A stretch of 64,000 nucleotides of DNA from an uncultured Lachnospiraceae bacterium. Its GTDB lineage: Bacteria; Bacillota; Clostridia; Lachnospirales; Lachnospiraceae. The position numbers and the translations under genes are program-made. The notes beneath the pieces were generated by a model. The model had not been told where the DNA came from. It did not search any database and saw only the letters and a list, made by a program, of their open reading frames with translations. Position 1 is the stretch's first letter, and the number at the start of each line of letters is the position of its first letter. The DNA is taken from assembly GCA_902493385.1 (NCBI GenBank), contig CABUPO010000002.1, forward strand, positions 186,001 through 250,000, given 5' to 3'. This document shows positions 42,005-50,525 of the stretch, one piece after another.

Positions 42005-42850
42005 ATGGAATATATTACTTTGAATAATGGCGTTAAGATGCCTGTGTCAGGTATCGGAACTTTTCTGCTTACTCCGGACGAGGCGGAGAATGCCTGTATA
42101 AGCGCGCTGGAGTGCGGCTATCGGCTGATTGATACGGCTAACGCTTATGTGAATGAAAAGGCGGTAGGCCGTGCGATGAAAAAATCCGGCATTGCAAGGA
42201 ACGAGATTTTTTTGGAAACAAAACTGTGGCCGTCTTTTTATAATGATGCGGATGCGGTGGAAAAAACACTGGAGCGTCTGGATACAGACTATATTGACCT
42301 GCTTCTGATTCACCAGCCCGCAGGCAGCTATATTGCCGGTTATCAGTTGATGGAAAAGGCTTATAAGGCCGGTAAGGTAAAGGCTATTGGTTTGTCTAAC
42401 TTTACTATAGAGCAGATTAAGGAGATTCTTGCCGTATGTGAGGTGAAACCTGCTATTTTACAGACGGAGGTACACCCGTATTCGCAGGAAGCAGAATTGA
42501 AGAAATTTTTACAGAAAGAAGGAATTGTTATTCAGGCATGGTATCCGCTGGGTCACGGTGATAAGACATTGCTAGAAGAACCAGTCTTTGTCAGGCTGGC
42601 TGAAAAATATGGCAAGAGTAATGCACAGGTTATTCTACGCTGGCACATTCAGGCAGGTAATGTGGTGATTCCAGGCTCTAAGAATCCGGCTCATATCCGT
42701 GATAACTTTGATTTGTTTGATTTTTCGCTGACAGATGAAGAAATGGCAGAAATTACAGCACTGAATCAGGATAAGAGATACTACGTCAGTACACCGGAAA
42801 TGCTGAAAAAATATGCGGAAATGGTACCTCCGGTTGATACACAAAAGTAA
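42005..42850 (+). CDS. Aldo/keto reductase
   Basis: The 281-residue TIM-barrel oxidoreductase carries the catalytic tetrad: Asp in LIDTANAYVNE, Tyr in the same block, Lys in LETKLWPS and His in LLIHQPAG. GLSNFTIEQI and VVIPGSKNPAHIRDNFD are the NADP(H)-binding segments. TAGGAGGATAAACG precedes the ATG. It is the last gene of the redox unit. Its C-terminal 22 residues have a close match as the orphan fragment at 1801. Confidence 0.92.
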   Translation: MEYITLNNGVKMPVSGIGTFLLTPDEAENACISALECGYRLIDTANAYVNEKAVGRAMKKSGIARNEIFLETKLWPSFYNDADAVEKTLERLDTDYIDLLLIHQPAGSYIAGYQLMEKAYKAGKVKAIGLSNFTIEQIKEILAVCEVKPAILQTEVHPYSQEAELKKFLQKEGIVIQAWYPLGHGDKTLLEEPVFVRLAEKYGKSNAQVILRWHIQAGNVVIPGSKNPAHIRDNFDLFDFSLTDEEMAEITALNQDKRYYVSTPEMLKKYAEMVPPVDTQK

Positions 42851-42910
42851 GAAGCAGTAAAGGAAATTACGATTTACACATAAAATACCGTGCTCCAACA
42901 GGTGTTATAT

Positions 42911-42978
42911 ATGCTCTAAGTGACTTCTTAATCACGATTTTTTCTCATGGTTAATGAAGCGACACTTAGAGCATTTTT
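42911..42978 (+). terminator. Rho-independent terminator with long stem
   Basis: A perfect 12-bp stem (42911-42922 with 42963-42974), extended inward by partly paired CTTC/GAAG and TTAA segments, is followed by TTTT. It ends the aldo/keto reductase transcript. Confidence 0.75.
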
Positions 42979-43032
42979 CACGCAAGGAGGACAACGCTAT
43001 GCTGGAGGAAGTCGAGGCTGGCCATGCGGAGG

Positions 43033-43431
43033 CTATTCTTCCACGCCCTCACTTTCAAAGAACTGTGCAACCGTCATACATTTTGGATGTTCCATTTCCA
43101 GACTGAAAAAGTCTTTATCCCCAGTCAGAATAATATCTACATCGGACACAATTGCCGCATTTAAGATCGGCTGGTCTTTTGCATCGCGTATCAGTTTTTC
43201 CGCATGGTCTACTGCCGTAATCAATTCATATGACATTTCCGCAAGTAGCACTTCCGCGTCTGGCAGAAACTTCGGCGCTTTTCGTTTCAAAATATCCCGC
43301 AGCTCCATAATGTTGCGGTCACACAAAACAATTTCGTGATTGTCCGCGATATACAGCAGCGCCTGTGCCGGTTTGGAACGGGGGAAAACTAATGCGGAGA
43401 ACAGAATATTTGTATCAATCAATATCCGCAT
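43033..43431 (-). CDS. PIN-domain toxin (VapC-like)
   Basis: The 132-residue protein starts at ATG 43431, one base after the antitoxin stop. PIN nuclease residues are visible: D6 in ILIDTNILFSA, E43 in IMELRDIL, D86 in AKDQPILNAAI and D105 in LTGDKDFF. It should be a ribonuclease held inactive by the AbrB-type partner. The longer frame to 43521 overlaps the antitoxin and is rejected. Base composition of this pair is richer in G+C than its neighbours, suggesting transfer. Confidence 0.88.
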   Translation of the reverse strand: MRILIDTNILFSALVFPRSKPAQALLYIADNHEIVLCDRNIMELRDILKRKAPKFLPDAEVLLAEMSYELITAVDHAEKLIRDAKDQPILNAAIVSDVDIILTGDKDFFSLEMEHPKCMTVAQFFESEGVEE

Positions 43432-43432
43432 A

Positions 43433-43690
43433 TTACTTTTCCTTTCCGTAGCGTACTTCGTCCACAAGTGCCTGAATATCGTCCTCGCTGGTAACGCCCA
43501 TTGCTTCGGCAGCACCGACAAAGGCAGTCTGTGCTTTACGGATTGCTTTGGAAGAAGCGTTGCTTACAACGATTTCCCCGTCCTGCTTCTGAAAGAACAG
43601 AATTTTATCCCCGGACTTTAAGCCGAGCAGCCGCCGGATTTCTACCGGCACAGTGATCTGACCGTTTGCAGAGATTTTGGCTAAATTCAT
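43433..43690 (-). CDS. AbrB/SpoVT-family antitoxin
   Basis: The 85-residue protein starts at ATG 43690 behind AAGGGTGAC. The N-terminal ~45 residues are a swapped-hairpin AbrB domain (KISANGQITVPVEIRRLLGL, KSGDKILFFQKQDG), which binds the operon promoter. The C-terminal part would wrap the PIN toxin. It precedes the toxin by one base. Confidence 0.88.
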   Translation of the reverse strand: MNLAKISANGQITVPVEIRRLLGLKSGDKILFFQKQDGEIVVSNASSKAIRKAQTAFVGAAEAMGVTSEDDIQALVDEVRYGKEK

Positions 43691-43796
43691 AAAAGTCACC
43701 CTTTCTATTCTTGAAAAATAAAGAAAACTTGAGGTCACTTATAGTATATCCCATTCAGGGGCAAAAGTAAACTTGTTGGGAGGGAAAAGAAACTGC

Positions 43797-43846
43797 TTGA
43801 CAATAGTATGATTTCATACTATATTGTGTAAGTACGATTTAGTACT
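43797..43846 (+). promoter_or_regulatory. Promoter with two tandem MarR operator copies
   Basis: TTGACA at 43797 and TATATT at 43820 are 17 nt apart. AGTATGATTTCATACT (43805-43820) fills the spacer, and a close copy AGTACGATTTAGTACT (43831-43846) lies at the expected transcription start, 26 nt further. Both are palindromes with AGTA...TACT arms. This points to tight self-repression by the MarR protein starting at 43863. Confidence 0.82.
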
Positions 43847-43862
43847 AAAGGAGAATGCCTAA

Positions 43863-44300
43863 ATGAAAAATTGTATTTCAAATGTGATGAAACGTTACAA
43901 CCACCTGGTGGGTGAAATTGATGCAGTATATCATGAAATTTCCTTAAATATGGGTTTATCTGACAGCGCCATGATAATCCTTTATACCATATGCGATAAT
44001 GGCGACAGTTGTCTGCTTCAGGAAATAAGCCGGCGTTCAGGCGTTAGTAAGCAAACTATTAATTCAGCAATCCGTAAGATGGAAAAGGAAGGAATTGTTT
44101 ATTTAAAAGCAGTTGGCGCAAGGAATAAAAATGTATGCTTAACGGATAAGGGAAAACAACTTGCAGAACATACTGCTGTACGGCTGATTCAGATTGAAAA
44201 TGATATCTTTGCATCATGGGATAAGAATGACGTAGAGAAATATCTGGAATTAACTGAAAAGTTTTTGGATTCTATTAAAGAAAAAAGTGAAAATTTATAG
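43863..44300 (+). CDS. MarR-family regulator
   Basis: The 145-residue protein is a compact MarR repressor: QEISRRSGVSKQTINSAIRK is the recognition helix region and VYLKAVGARNKNVCLTDKGK the wing. AAAGGAG precedes the ATG. It leads an operon with a cytidylate-kinase-like gene and a MATE efflux gene and sits behind a promoter with two matching palindromes. It most likely represses the operon until an efflux substrate binds. Confidence 0.9.
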   Translation: MKNCISNVMKRYNHLVGEIDAVYHEISLNMGLSDSAMIILYTICDNGDSCLLQEISRRSGVSKQTINSAIRKMEKEGIVYLKAVGARNKNVCLTDKGKQLAEHTAVRLIQIENDIFASWDKNDVEKYLELTEKFLDSIKEKSENL

Positions 44301-44315
44301 TGGAGGTAACATAAT

Positions 44316-44930
44316 ATGAGAATTGTTACGATAAGCCGTGAGTTTGGAAGTGGTGGAAGAGAGCTTGGAAAACGTCTTTCCGACTTACTGGGGTGTGATT
44401 ATTATGACAAAGAAATCATTACTGCGATTGCGGCGAATCAGAATTTGGATGAGGGCTATGTTGCCAGAATACTGGATAATCATGGATGGAAAAATATGCC
44501 GTTATCCTATCGGAATACTTTTACGTCGGGCATGTATTCTATGCAGACGGCTTTGCTGTTAGAGCAAAAGAAGATTATTGAGCAGATTGCTAAAGCGGGA
44601 AAGGACTGTGTAATTGTTGGCAGAAATGCCGATGTGCTGTTATCCGGATATCATCCGTTTAATATTTTTATCTGTGCGGATATGAACGCAAAAGTTTGCC
44701 GTTGTTTAGAAAATGCTGAAAAAAATGAGAATCTGTCACGAAAAGAAATAGAACGTAAAATTCGCAGCATTGATAAAAACAGGGCCAGAACACGTGAAAT
44801 TATAGCAGAAAGCAAATGGGGAGACCGGAGCGCCTACCACCTGATAGTTAATACTACGGATTGGAAAATAAAAAAGCTGGCGCCGGCGGTAAAAGATTTT
44901 ATAGACTGCTGGGTTAAGGAGGTAAAATGA
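44316..44930 (+). CDS. Cytidylate kinase-like family protein
   Basis: The 204-residue protein has the P-loop start TISREFGSGGRELGKRLSDL of the cytidylate-kinase-like (AAA_26) family, the CIIVGRNAD-like block CVIVGRNADVLL and the LID-like RKEIERKIRSIDKNRARTRE. True CMP kinase is usually larger and sits with rpsA-type genes; members next to transporters have unclear substrates. It starts 15 nt after the MarR stop and overlaps the MATE gene by ATGA, so the three are one unit. Confidence 0.82.
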   Translation: MRIVTISREFGSGGRELGKRLSDLLGCDYYDKEIITAIAANQNLDEGYVARILDNHGWKNMPLSYRNTFTSGMYSMQTALLLEQKKIIEQIAKAGKDCVIVGRNADVLLSGYHPFNIFICADMNAKVCRCLENAEKNENLSRKEIERKIRSIDKNRARTREIIAESKWGDRSAYHLIVNTTDWKIKKLAPAVKDFIDCWVKEVK

Positions 44931-46255
44931 ACATTCAATTATCAGATCATTTTAATTATAGAAAAATTTTACGCTTTACGCTGCCATCCGTCATTATGAT
45001 GGTATTCACTTCCATATATAGTGTGGTTGATGGTTTTTTTGTGTCAAATTTTGCTGGAAAGACGCCGTTTACCGCTGTTAATTTCATTATGCCCTTTCTG
45101 ATGATTTTTGGGTCCTGCGGGTTTATGTTCGGAACAGGAGGGGGCGCGCTCATTGCTAAAACAATGGGAGAAGGTAATATAGAAAAAGCAAAAAAGCTGT
45201 TTTCGCTTGTTGTTTATACGTCAATTGTCTGTGGAATTGTTCTGGCGTTTCTGGGAATAATCTTTCTTCGGCCTTTGGCGGCTGCATTGGGGGCAGAAGG
45301 ACAGCTTTTAGAAGACAGTGTTAAATATGGGCGTATTATTCTAATGGCAATTCCTGCATTTATTCTGCAATATGAATTTCAATGTTTGTTTATTACTGCT
45401 GAAAAGCCGAATCTTGGGCTGTATGTGACAATCATTGCAGGATTAACGAATATAATACTGGACGCATTGTTTGTCGCAGGATTTTGCTGGGGACTTGAGG
45501 GTGCGGCGGCTGCTACAGCGCTTAGCCAGTGTGTAGGCGGTATAACGCCGCTTATTTATTTTACATGTTCACACCGCAGCATACTGAGGCTTGGTAAAAC
45601 GAAGTTTGATAAAAAGGCGCTTGTGAAGACCTGTATAAATGGGTCGTCAGAATTGATGAGTAATATTTCAATGTCTGTTGTGAGTATGCTCTATAATGTG
45701 CAGCTGCTGAAATTCGCTGGAGAGGATGGGGTTGCTGCATATGGAGTGCTTATGTATGTTGGTATGATATTTCAGGCAGTATTTATTGGATATTCGGTTG
45801 GAACTGCTCCGGTTATCGGGTATCATTTTGGTGCAAATAACAGCAAAGAGCTAAGGGGATTACTGCGAAAAAGTCTTGTATTGATTGGGGTGTTTGCAGT
45901 AGTTATGTTTACGTCCTCATATATTTTGGCAAGACCTCTTTCAGTTTTATTTGTAGGTTATGACGAGGGACTGTTTCGTTTGACGGTTCATGCATTCTCG
46001 ATTTTTTCTTTTTCATTCTTCTTTTCGGGATTTGCAATTTTTGGGTCCTCATTTTTTACTGCATTAAACAATGGATTAGTCTCAGCGGCAATATCGTTTT
46101 TGAGAACCCTGGTATTTCAGGTTATAGCTGTTTTAATATTTCCGCTTTTTTGGGCTGTGGATGGCATTTGGATTTCCAGTGTTGCGGCAGAAATAATGGC
46201 GGTAGCTGTTACAACGCTATTTTTGCGGCTAAACCAAAAGAAATACAAGTATTAG
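44927..46255 (+). CDS. MATE-family efflux transporter
   Basis: The 442-residue protein has 12 hydrophobic helices and two homologous halves. FTLPSVIMMVFTSIYSVVDG in helix 1 and GTGGGALIAKTMGEGN between helices 2 and 3 are typical for MATE proteins of the DinF/NorM group in Firmicutes. It should export cationic drugs or metabolites in exchange for Na+ or H+. GGAGGTAA precedes the ATG. Expression is likely set by the MarR protein of the operon. Confidence 0.9.
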   Translation: MNIQLSDHFNYRKILRFTLPSVIMMVFTSIYSVVDGFFVSNFAGKTPFTAVNFIMPFLMIFGSCGFMFGTGGGALIAKTMGEGNIEKAKKLFSLVVYTSIVCGIVLAFLGIIFLRPLAAALGAEGQLLEDSVKYGRIILMAIPAFILQYEFQCLFITAEKPNLGLYVTIIAGLTNIILDALFVAGFCWGLEGAAAATALSQCVGGITPLIYFTCSHRSILRLGKTKFDKKALVKTCINGSSELMSNISMSVVSMLYNVQLLKFAGEDGVAAYGVLMYVGMIFQAVFIGYSVGTAPVIGYHFGANNSKELRGLLRKSLVLIGVFAVVMFTSSYILARPLSVLFVGYDEGLFRLTVHAFSIFSFSFFFSGFAIFGSSFFTALNNGLVSAAISFLRTLVFQVIAVLIFPLFWAVDGIWISSVAAEIMAVAVTTLFLRLNQKKYKY

Positions 46256-46335
46256 AAAATATCTTTCTTGTTTGAAGCAGGTGGTTATGGTATGATGAAT
46301 ATAGAAAGACTAATTTTTTGATATAGGAGAGTTTT

Positions 46336-46755
46336 ATGCTAAAAAAACTATTTGATAAAACATTTTTAAAATTTATTTTGGTTGGAGTTGCCAATACTGT
46401 ATTTGGAACTGCAATTATGTTTATACTATACAATGTATTTGGAGTAAATTACTGGATTGCGTCTGCATCGAATTATGTGTGCGGGAGTATCCTGAGCTAT
46501 TTTCTGAATAAGTTTTTTACATTTAAGAGCCGCGAGAAGGGAATAGGTGTAATAATAAGGTTTATCATTAATATTACTCTCTGTTATCTGATTGCATATG
46601 GGGCGGCAAAGCCTTTAATAAGATATATTTTGTCAGGTATGGGTACGAAAGTCCAGGATAATGTGGCAATGCTTGCCGGAATGGGACTGTTTGTTATTTT
46701 AAATTATTTTGGGCAGCGTTTTTTTGCTTTTAAAAATAATGATGATAATAATTAA
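46336..46755 (+). CDS. GtrA-family membrane protein
   Basis: The 139-residue protein has four helices and the GtrA features FILVGVANTVFGTAIMFILY in helix 1, YFLNKFFTF after helix 2 and FGQRFFAF at the end. GtrA-like proteins are linked to flipping of undecaprenyl-linked sugars for cell-surface glycans. TAGGAGAG precedes the ATG. No glycosyltransferase gene is adjacent, so its partner is not visible. Confidence 0.88.
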   Translation: MLKKLFDKTFLKFILVGVANTVFGTAIMFILYNVFGVNYWIASASNYVCGSILSYFLNKFFTFKSREKGIGVIIRFIINITLCYLIAYGAAKPLIRYILSGMGTKVQDNVAMLAGMGLFVILNYFGQRFFAFKNNDDNN

Positions 46756-46800
46756 TATATTAGTTATGGAATAATAATGCAATATAGCGGCAATAACTTC

Positions 46801-46827
46801 TTGACAGCACGTATGATGTGATATAAT
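46801..46827 (+). promoter_or_regulatory. Promoter of the DegV-family gene
   Basis: TTGACA at 46801 is followed after 15 nt by an extended -10, TGATATAAT (46819-46827). The short spacer is compensated by the TGn extension. The start codon is 40 nt downstream. Confidence 0.6.
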
Positions 46828-46866
46828 CTAGTATTGGAAACTATGTGATGAAAGGAAGAGTTGTGC

Positions 46867-47754
46867 ATGTTTAAAGTTATCACTGATTCAGCAAGTAATC
46901 TTACAGAAGACATAGTTAAGAAGTACGATATAGATATAATTTCTTACACATATACAGTGGATAACGAGCTTCATAAATGCTATGAACCGGGCGTCAATGA
47001 TGAAGAAGAAGGTAAGCGTTATTATGACAGAATGAGAGCCGGTTCGGAAATCCATACAAGTCTTATCAGTCCTTCAGATATTGAAGAAGTATTTGAAAAA
47101 TATATGAAGGACGGTTATGATATACTGTTTATTACAATTTCATCAAAGCTTAGCGGAACATATCAGTCGGCGCTTATTGCGTCAGAAGATTTGGCGGACT
47201 TATACCCTGACAGCAGATGTGTTGTTATTGATTCTTTGTCTGCATCTTTGGGTGAAGGGTTCCTTGCGATTGAGGCGGCCAAATTTAGGGACAGAGGCGC
47301 AGATATTGATGAAGCGGCGCAGTGGATATATGATAACAGGCTGAAAATGCGCCATATATTTACTGTGGATGATTTGAAATATCTGAGAAAGGGCGGCCGT
47401 ATATCTACCTCGGTTTCGCTTGTCGGAGCTGTTCTGAATATTAAACCGGTGCTTATTGCAAGTGATGAAGGAACTATTGGTCTTGCATCAGTTGTGAGGG
47501 GAAGAAAGAGAGCGCTTGACGCGCTTGTTAAGAATTATATAGATTTTGCTGTTAGTCCGTCAGAAAGCACTCTGGGAATTGCACACTGTGACTGCCCGGA
47601 GGATGCGGAATATATTATATCACGTATTAACAGCGTCTGTCCTCCAAAAGAGATAATTAACTGTTATTATGACAGGTGTACAGGAGGGCATGTAGGTCCT
47701 GGAGCAATATGCATATTCTTTATGGGCGCTGACAGAAGTATGGAAAAGAAATGA
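46867..47754 (+). CDS. DegV-family fatty-acid-binding protein
   Basis: The 295-residue protein starts at ATG 46867 (AAAGGAAGAG upstream; TTG 46861 is an alternative). ITDSASNLTEDIVKKYDIDI, TSLISPSDIEEVFEKY, ISSKLSGTYQSALIAS and LKYLRKGGRIS are DegV hallmarks; the Ser of SASNL and TSLISP contact the lipid carboxylate. DegV proteins bind long-chain fatty acids and hand them to fatty acid kinase (FakA). No fakA is in the window. Confidence 0.9.
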   Translation: MFKVITDSASNLTEDIVKKYDIDIISYTYTVDNELHKCYEPGVNDEEEGKRYYDRMRAGSEIHTSLISPSDIEEVFEKYMKDGYDILFITISSKLSGTYQSALIASEDLADLYPDSRCVVIDSLSASLGEGFLAIEAAKFRDRGADIDEAAQWIYDNRLKMRHIFTVDDLKYLRKGGRISTSVSLVGAVLNIKPVLIASDEGTIGLASVVRGRKRALDALVKNYIDFAVSPSESTLGIAHCDCPEDAEYIISRINSVCPPKEIINCYYDRCTGGHVGPGAICIFFMGADRSMEKK

Positions 47755-47786
47755 CGTTTCGCCAGCTGAAAGTAAAGAAAGAATTA

Positions 47787-47876
47787 TATTATTATGATAC
47801 TGAGGTGTATATATATTTTATGTAAAAGTGTTTTATACATTGAATATATATACACCTCAGCTGTATAAAATAATAT
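47787..47876 (+). terminator. Very long hairpin between degV-like gene and hisS
   Basis: A perfect 18-bp inverted repeat (47800-47817 with 47843-47860) encloses a 25-nt loop that can itself pair (TGTAAAA with TTTTATACA). The stem can be extended outward through AT-rich pairing, and TTTTT at 47876-47880 follows. It may be a terminator for the degV-like gene. It is longer than normal and could be a stable small RNA or processing site. Confidence 0.5.
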
Positions 47877-47979
47877 TTTTCTGTGTAAAAGCCGGAATAC
47901 GTCAAAAAATTTCTTGCTAAATGAAAAATGATATGCTAGCATACTTTATAATAATTTTGATACTGAGAGGACGTTTATT

Positions 47980-49218
47980 ATGAAAACAGGTACAGTTAAA
48001 GGAACTAATGATTATCTTCCAAAAGAAGTGCTTCTTAGAGATTATCTGCAGAACACTATTTTGAATATATATATTAACAACGGTTTTGAGCATATTATCA
48101 CTCCGGCTATTGAGGATGCTGAGAATCTTGATAAAAGCGAGGGAGGAGAGAACCTTAATCTGATATTTAAGATTCTTAAAAGAGGAGATAAGCTGACCAA
48201 AGCGATTGAAGGGAAAAAGTATGATGAATTATCCGATATGGGTCTGAGATATGACCTTACGCTTCCATTGTCAAGATACTATGCTAATAACAGGGCTAAG
48301 CTTATACTTCCGTTAAAAACTATACAGATAGACAGAGTGTACCGTGCAGAAAGACCGCAGAAAGGAAGACTGCGTGAATTTATACAGTGCGATATAGATA
48401 TTATAGGTTCAGCTAATCCGTCATGCGAGATTGAACTTATTTATACTACTGCAAAAGCGCTTCTTGCAATTGATATTAACGAATTTCGTATAAAGGTCAA
48501 CGACAGACGGCTTCTAAGCGCCGTACTCTGTGGAATAGGATTTGCAAAAGAAGATATTGAGAGCGTATGTATTGTATTTGATAAGCTTGATAAGATTGGT
48601 ATAGAAGGCGTTATATCAGAGCTTAATGAAAAAGGTTATGACAATGGTATAACCGCTGGATTTGAGAGGTTTCTTGGTGATGGAAATATTACGCTTGAGA
48701 CTGTGCGCTCAATCATATCTGATGAGGATGAGTGTTATGTAAGCCATATTGAGCGTATTATTAATGAGTCTAAGAAGCTTGCGAAAGGAAAATATGACGT
48801 AGTATTCGATATATCGCTTGTAAGAGGACAGGGATACTATACAGGTACGATATTTGAGGTTGAGAGCCTGAAATTTAAAGGAGCTATCGCAGGAGGCGGA
48901 CGATATGATAATCTGATTGGCAAATTTACAGGCGAAAGCGTGCCGGCAGTAGGATTTTCAATTGGATTTGAGAGGATATATTCAATACTTTCAGAACAGA
49001 ATTATATACCGGAGGATTATAGAAAAAAAATCGCTGTGTTTTACAATGAAGAGGAGTATACGGATGCGTGCGGCAAGGCGGATGAATTAAGAAATGAATA
49101 TGACGTTACTATGTACCACAGGCCGAAAAAGCTTGGAAAATTTCTTGGCAAGATTGAACAGCAGGGATATTATGGTTATCTCGTATATGGTGAAGAAGGG
49201 GAAATTCAACTTTTATAA
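47980..49218 (+). CDS. hisS: Histidyl-tRNA synthetase
   Basis: The 412-residue class II synthetase has GTNDYLPKE at the start, motif 2 region RVYRAERPQKGRLREFIQCD, the histidine A motif RGQGYYTGTIFEV, GGGRYDNL and motif 3 GFSIGFER. A C-terminal anticodon-binding domain (~330-412) is present, which separates it from most HisZ proteins. The histidine loop reads RGQGYYTG rather than the usual RGLDYYTG. GAGAGGACG precedes the ATG. It leads a run with three small genes. No T-box leader is seen upstream. Confidence 0.87.
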   Translation: MKTGTVKGTNDYLPKEVLLRDYLQNTILNIYINNGFEHIITPAIEDAENLDKSEGGENLNLIFKILKRGDKLTKAIEGKKYDELSDMGLRYDLTLPLSRYYANNRAKLILPLKTIQIDRVYRAERPQKGRLREFIQCDIDIIGSANPSCEIELIYTTAKALLAIDINEFRIKVNDRRLLSAVLCGIGFAKEDIESVCIVFDKLDKIGIEGVISELNEKGYDNGITAGFERFLGDGNITLETVRSIISDEDECYVSHIERIINESKKLAKGKYDVVFDISLVRGQGYYTGTIFEVESLKFKGAIAGGGRYDNLIGKFTGESVPAVGFSIGFERIYSILSEQNYIPEDYRKKIAVFYNEEEYTDACGKADELRNEYDVTMYHRPKKLGKFLGKIEQQGYYGYLVYGEEGEIQLL

Positions 49219-49232
49219 GGGAGGCTTTTCTA

Positions 49233-49652
49233 TTGAAAGAAAGATTTATGCGTTTTATGCAGGGCAGATATGGCTCGGATGAGTTTTCAAGGTTCCTTCT
49301 TGGAGCAATGGTTGTAATATGGCTTTTGTCGCTTGTGTTCCAAAGGTTAGGTACGCACGCATTTGCGCTGTATATGCTATCTGTGGTATTTAACTACATT
49401 GCGCTGGCAATAATAATATATTGCTGGTTCAGGATGTTTTCAAGAAACATACAGAAAAGATACAGAGAAAATCAGGTATATCTCAGATATAAGAATAATG
49501 TGCTCAAAAAAATGAAGAGGACAAGGACTGATAAAGCTCATAAAATTTTTTCATGTCCTAACTGCTCACAGAAGATAAGGGTTCCCAGAAATAAAGGTAA
49601 AATAGCTATAAGATGTCCGAAGTGCGGTACTGAATTTGTTAAGAGAACTTAG
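49233..49652 (+). CDS. Membrane protein with C-terminal zinc ribbon
   Basis: The 139-residue protein starts with TTG 49233 behind AAGGGAGG; ATG 49248 is an alternative. Two hydrophobic helices (~20-38 and ~43-68) are followed by a basic stretch and a zinc ribbon CPNCSQKIRVPRNKGK...CPKC (residues ~109-133). Such ribbons bind one zinc and often mediate protein or nucleic-acid contacts. It is 14 nt after hisS and 9 nt before the DUF5685 gene, so is probably in one operon. No function is known to me. Confidence 0.72.
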   Translation: MKERFMRFMQGRYGSDEFSRFLLGAMVVIWLLSLVFQRLGTHAFALYMLSVVFNYIALAIIIYCWFRMFSRNIQKRYRENQVYLRYKNNVLKKMKRTRTDKAHKIFSCPNCSQKIRVPRNKGKIAIRCPKCGTEFVKRT

Positions 49653-49661
49653 GAAGCGGGT

Positions 49662-50525
49662 ATGTTTGGATATATTATTTTTAATAAGCCTGAGCTTAGG
49701 TTCAGGGAATATGACGATTACAGGGCATGCTACTGTGGAATATGTAAAAGCCTTAAGAAAAAATACGGTATCAGAGGGCAGATATCGTTAAACTATGATG
49801 CTGTATTTATTACGCTTCTTTTAACAGGTTTATATGAGCCCGAAAATGTATGTGAACGTAGGCGGTGCCTTGTGCATCCGTTTAAAAAGCATAATACAGT
49901 CAGCAACATATACTCTGAATACAGCGCGGATATGAGCCTGTATCTGACATACTACAAATGTATGGATGACTGGAAGGACGATAAAAAGATATTCCGCCTG
50001 TTATATGCTTCGTCATTAAAAAGAAAGACAAAGGATATATTAAAGCGTTACCCCGGCAAATGCGGCAGGATTACGGAGGAGCTTAAGAAGCTTTCAGAAT
50101 ATGAAAAGGATAATTCATATGATATAGATAAGGTATCCGGATGCTTTGGCAGGATTATGGCTGAAATATATGCGTATGATAATGATATATGGGAAAAAAG
50201 CCTTAGAAAGATTGGATTCTATATAGGCAAGTTTGTATATATAATGGATGCGTATGACGATATTGAAAGCGACATTAAAAGCGGCTCATACAATGTTCTT
50301 AAAGGCAGATATGACGAAGTATTTTCAAAAGAATCCGGCAGTGCGGATAAAGAACAGGAATTTATGGATGAGTGCTTCAGGATACTTTCGATGATGATGG
50401 CAGAGTGTTCAAAGGAATTTGAAAAGCTGCCGGTAATTATGCATTCAGGTCTTTTAAGAAATATATTATATTCCGGAGTTTGGTGCAGATTTGGCGAAAA
50501 ATGTGATAAAAAGGAGAAGCAATGA
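49662..50525 (+). CDS. DUF5685-family protein
   Basis: The 287-residue protein begins FGYIIFNKPELRFREYDDYR and then has CYCGICKSLKKKYG; this start and the Cys cluster are hallmarks of DUF5685, found mainly in Clostridia. Further Cys occur in CERRRCLVHPF. The centre is helical and resembles prenyl-transferase-like helical bundles, including MDAYDDIESDIKSGSYNVLK, a D-rich segment. The cluster could bind a metal. It overlaps the DnaJ gene by ATGA, implying a functional link. The true role is unknown. Confidence 0.78.
   Translation: MFGYIIFNKPELRFREYDDYRACYCGICKSLKKKYGIRGQISLNYDAVFITLLLTGLYEPENVCERRRCLVHPFKKHNTVSNIYSEYSADMSLYLTYYKCMDDWKDDKKIFRLLYASSLKRKTKDILKRYPGKCGRITEELKKLSEYEKDNSYDIDKVSGCFGRIMAEIYAYDNDIWEKSLRKIGFYIGKFVYIMDAYDDIESDIKSGSYNVLKGRYDEVFSKESGSADKEQEFMDECFRILSMMMAECSKEFEKLPVIMHSGLLRNILYSGVWCRFGEKCDKKEKQ

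Noticed and set aside
42999..43106. 35-codon plus-strand ORF as a real gene
   Set aside because: It has a strong RBS but over half of it is antisense to the PIN toxin and it shows no recognisable family; listed only within a finding.
47755..47979. T-box leader for hisS
   Set aside because: The hairpin is striking but no specifier loop or conserved T-box sequence (such as GGGTGG) was seen. The same holds for the 135 nt before serS.
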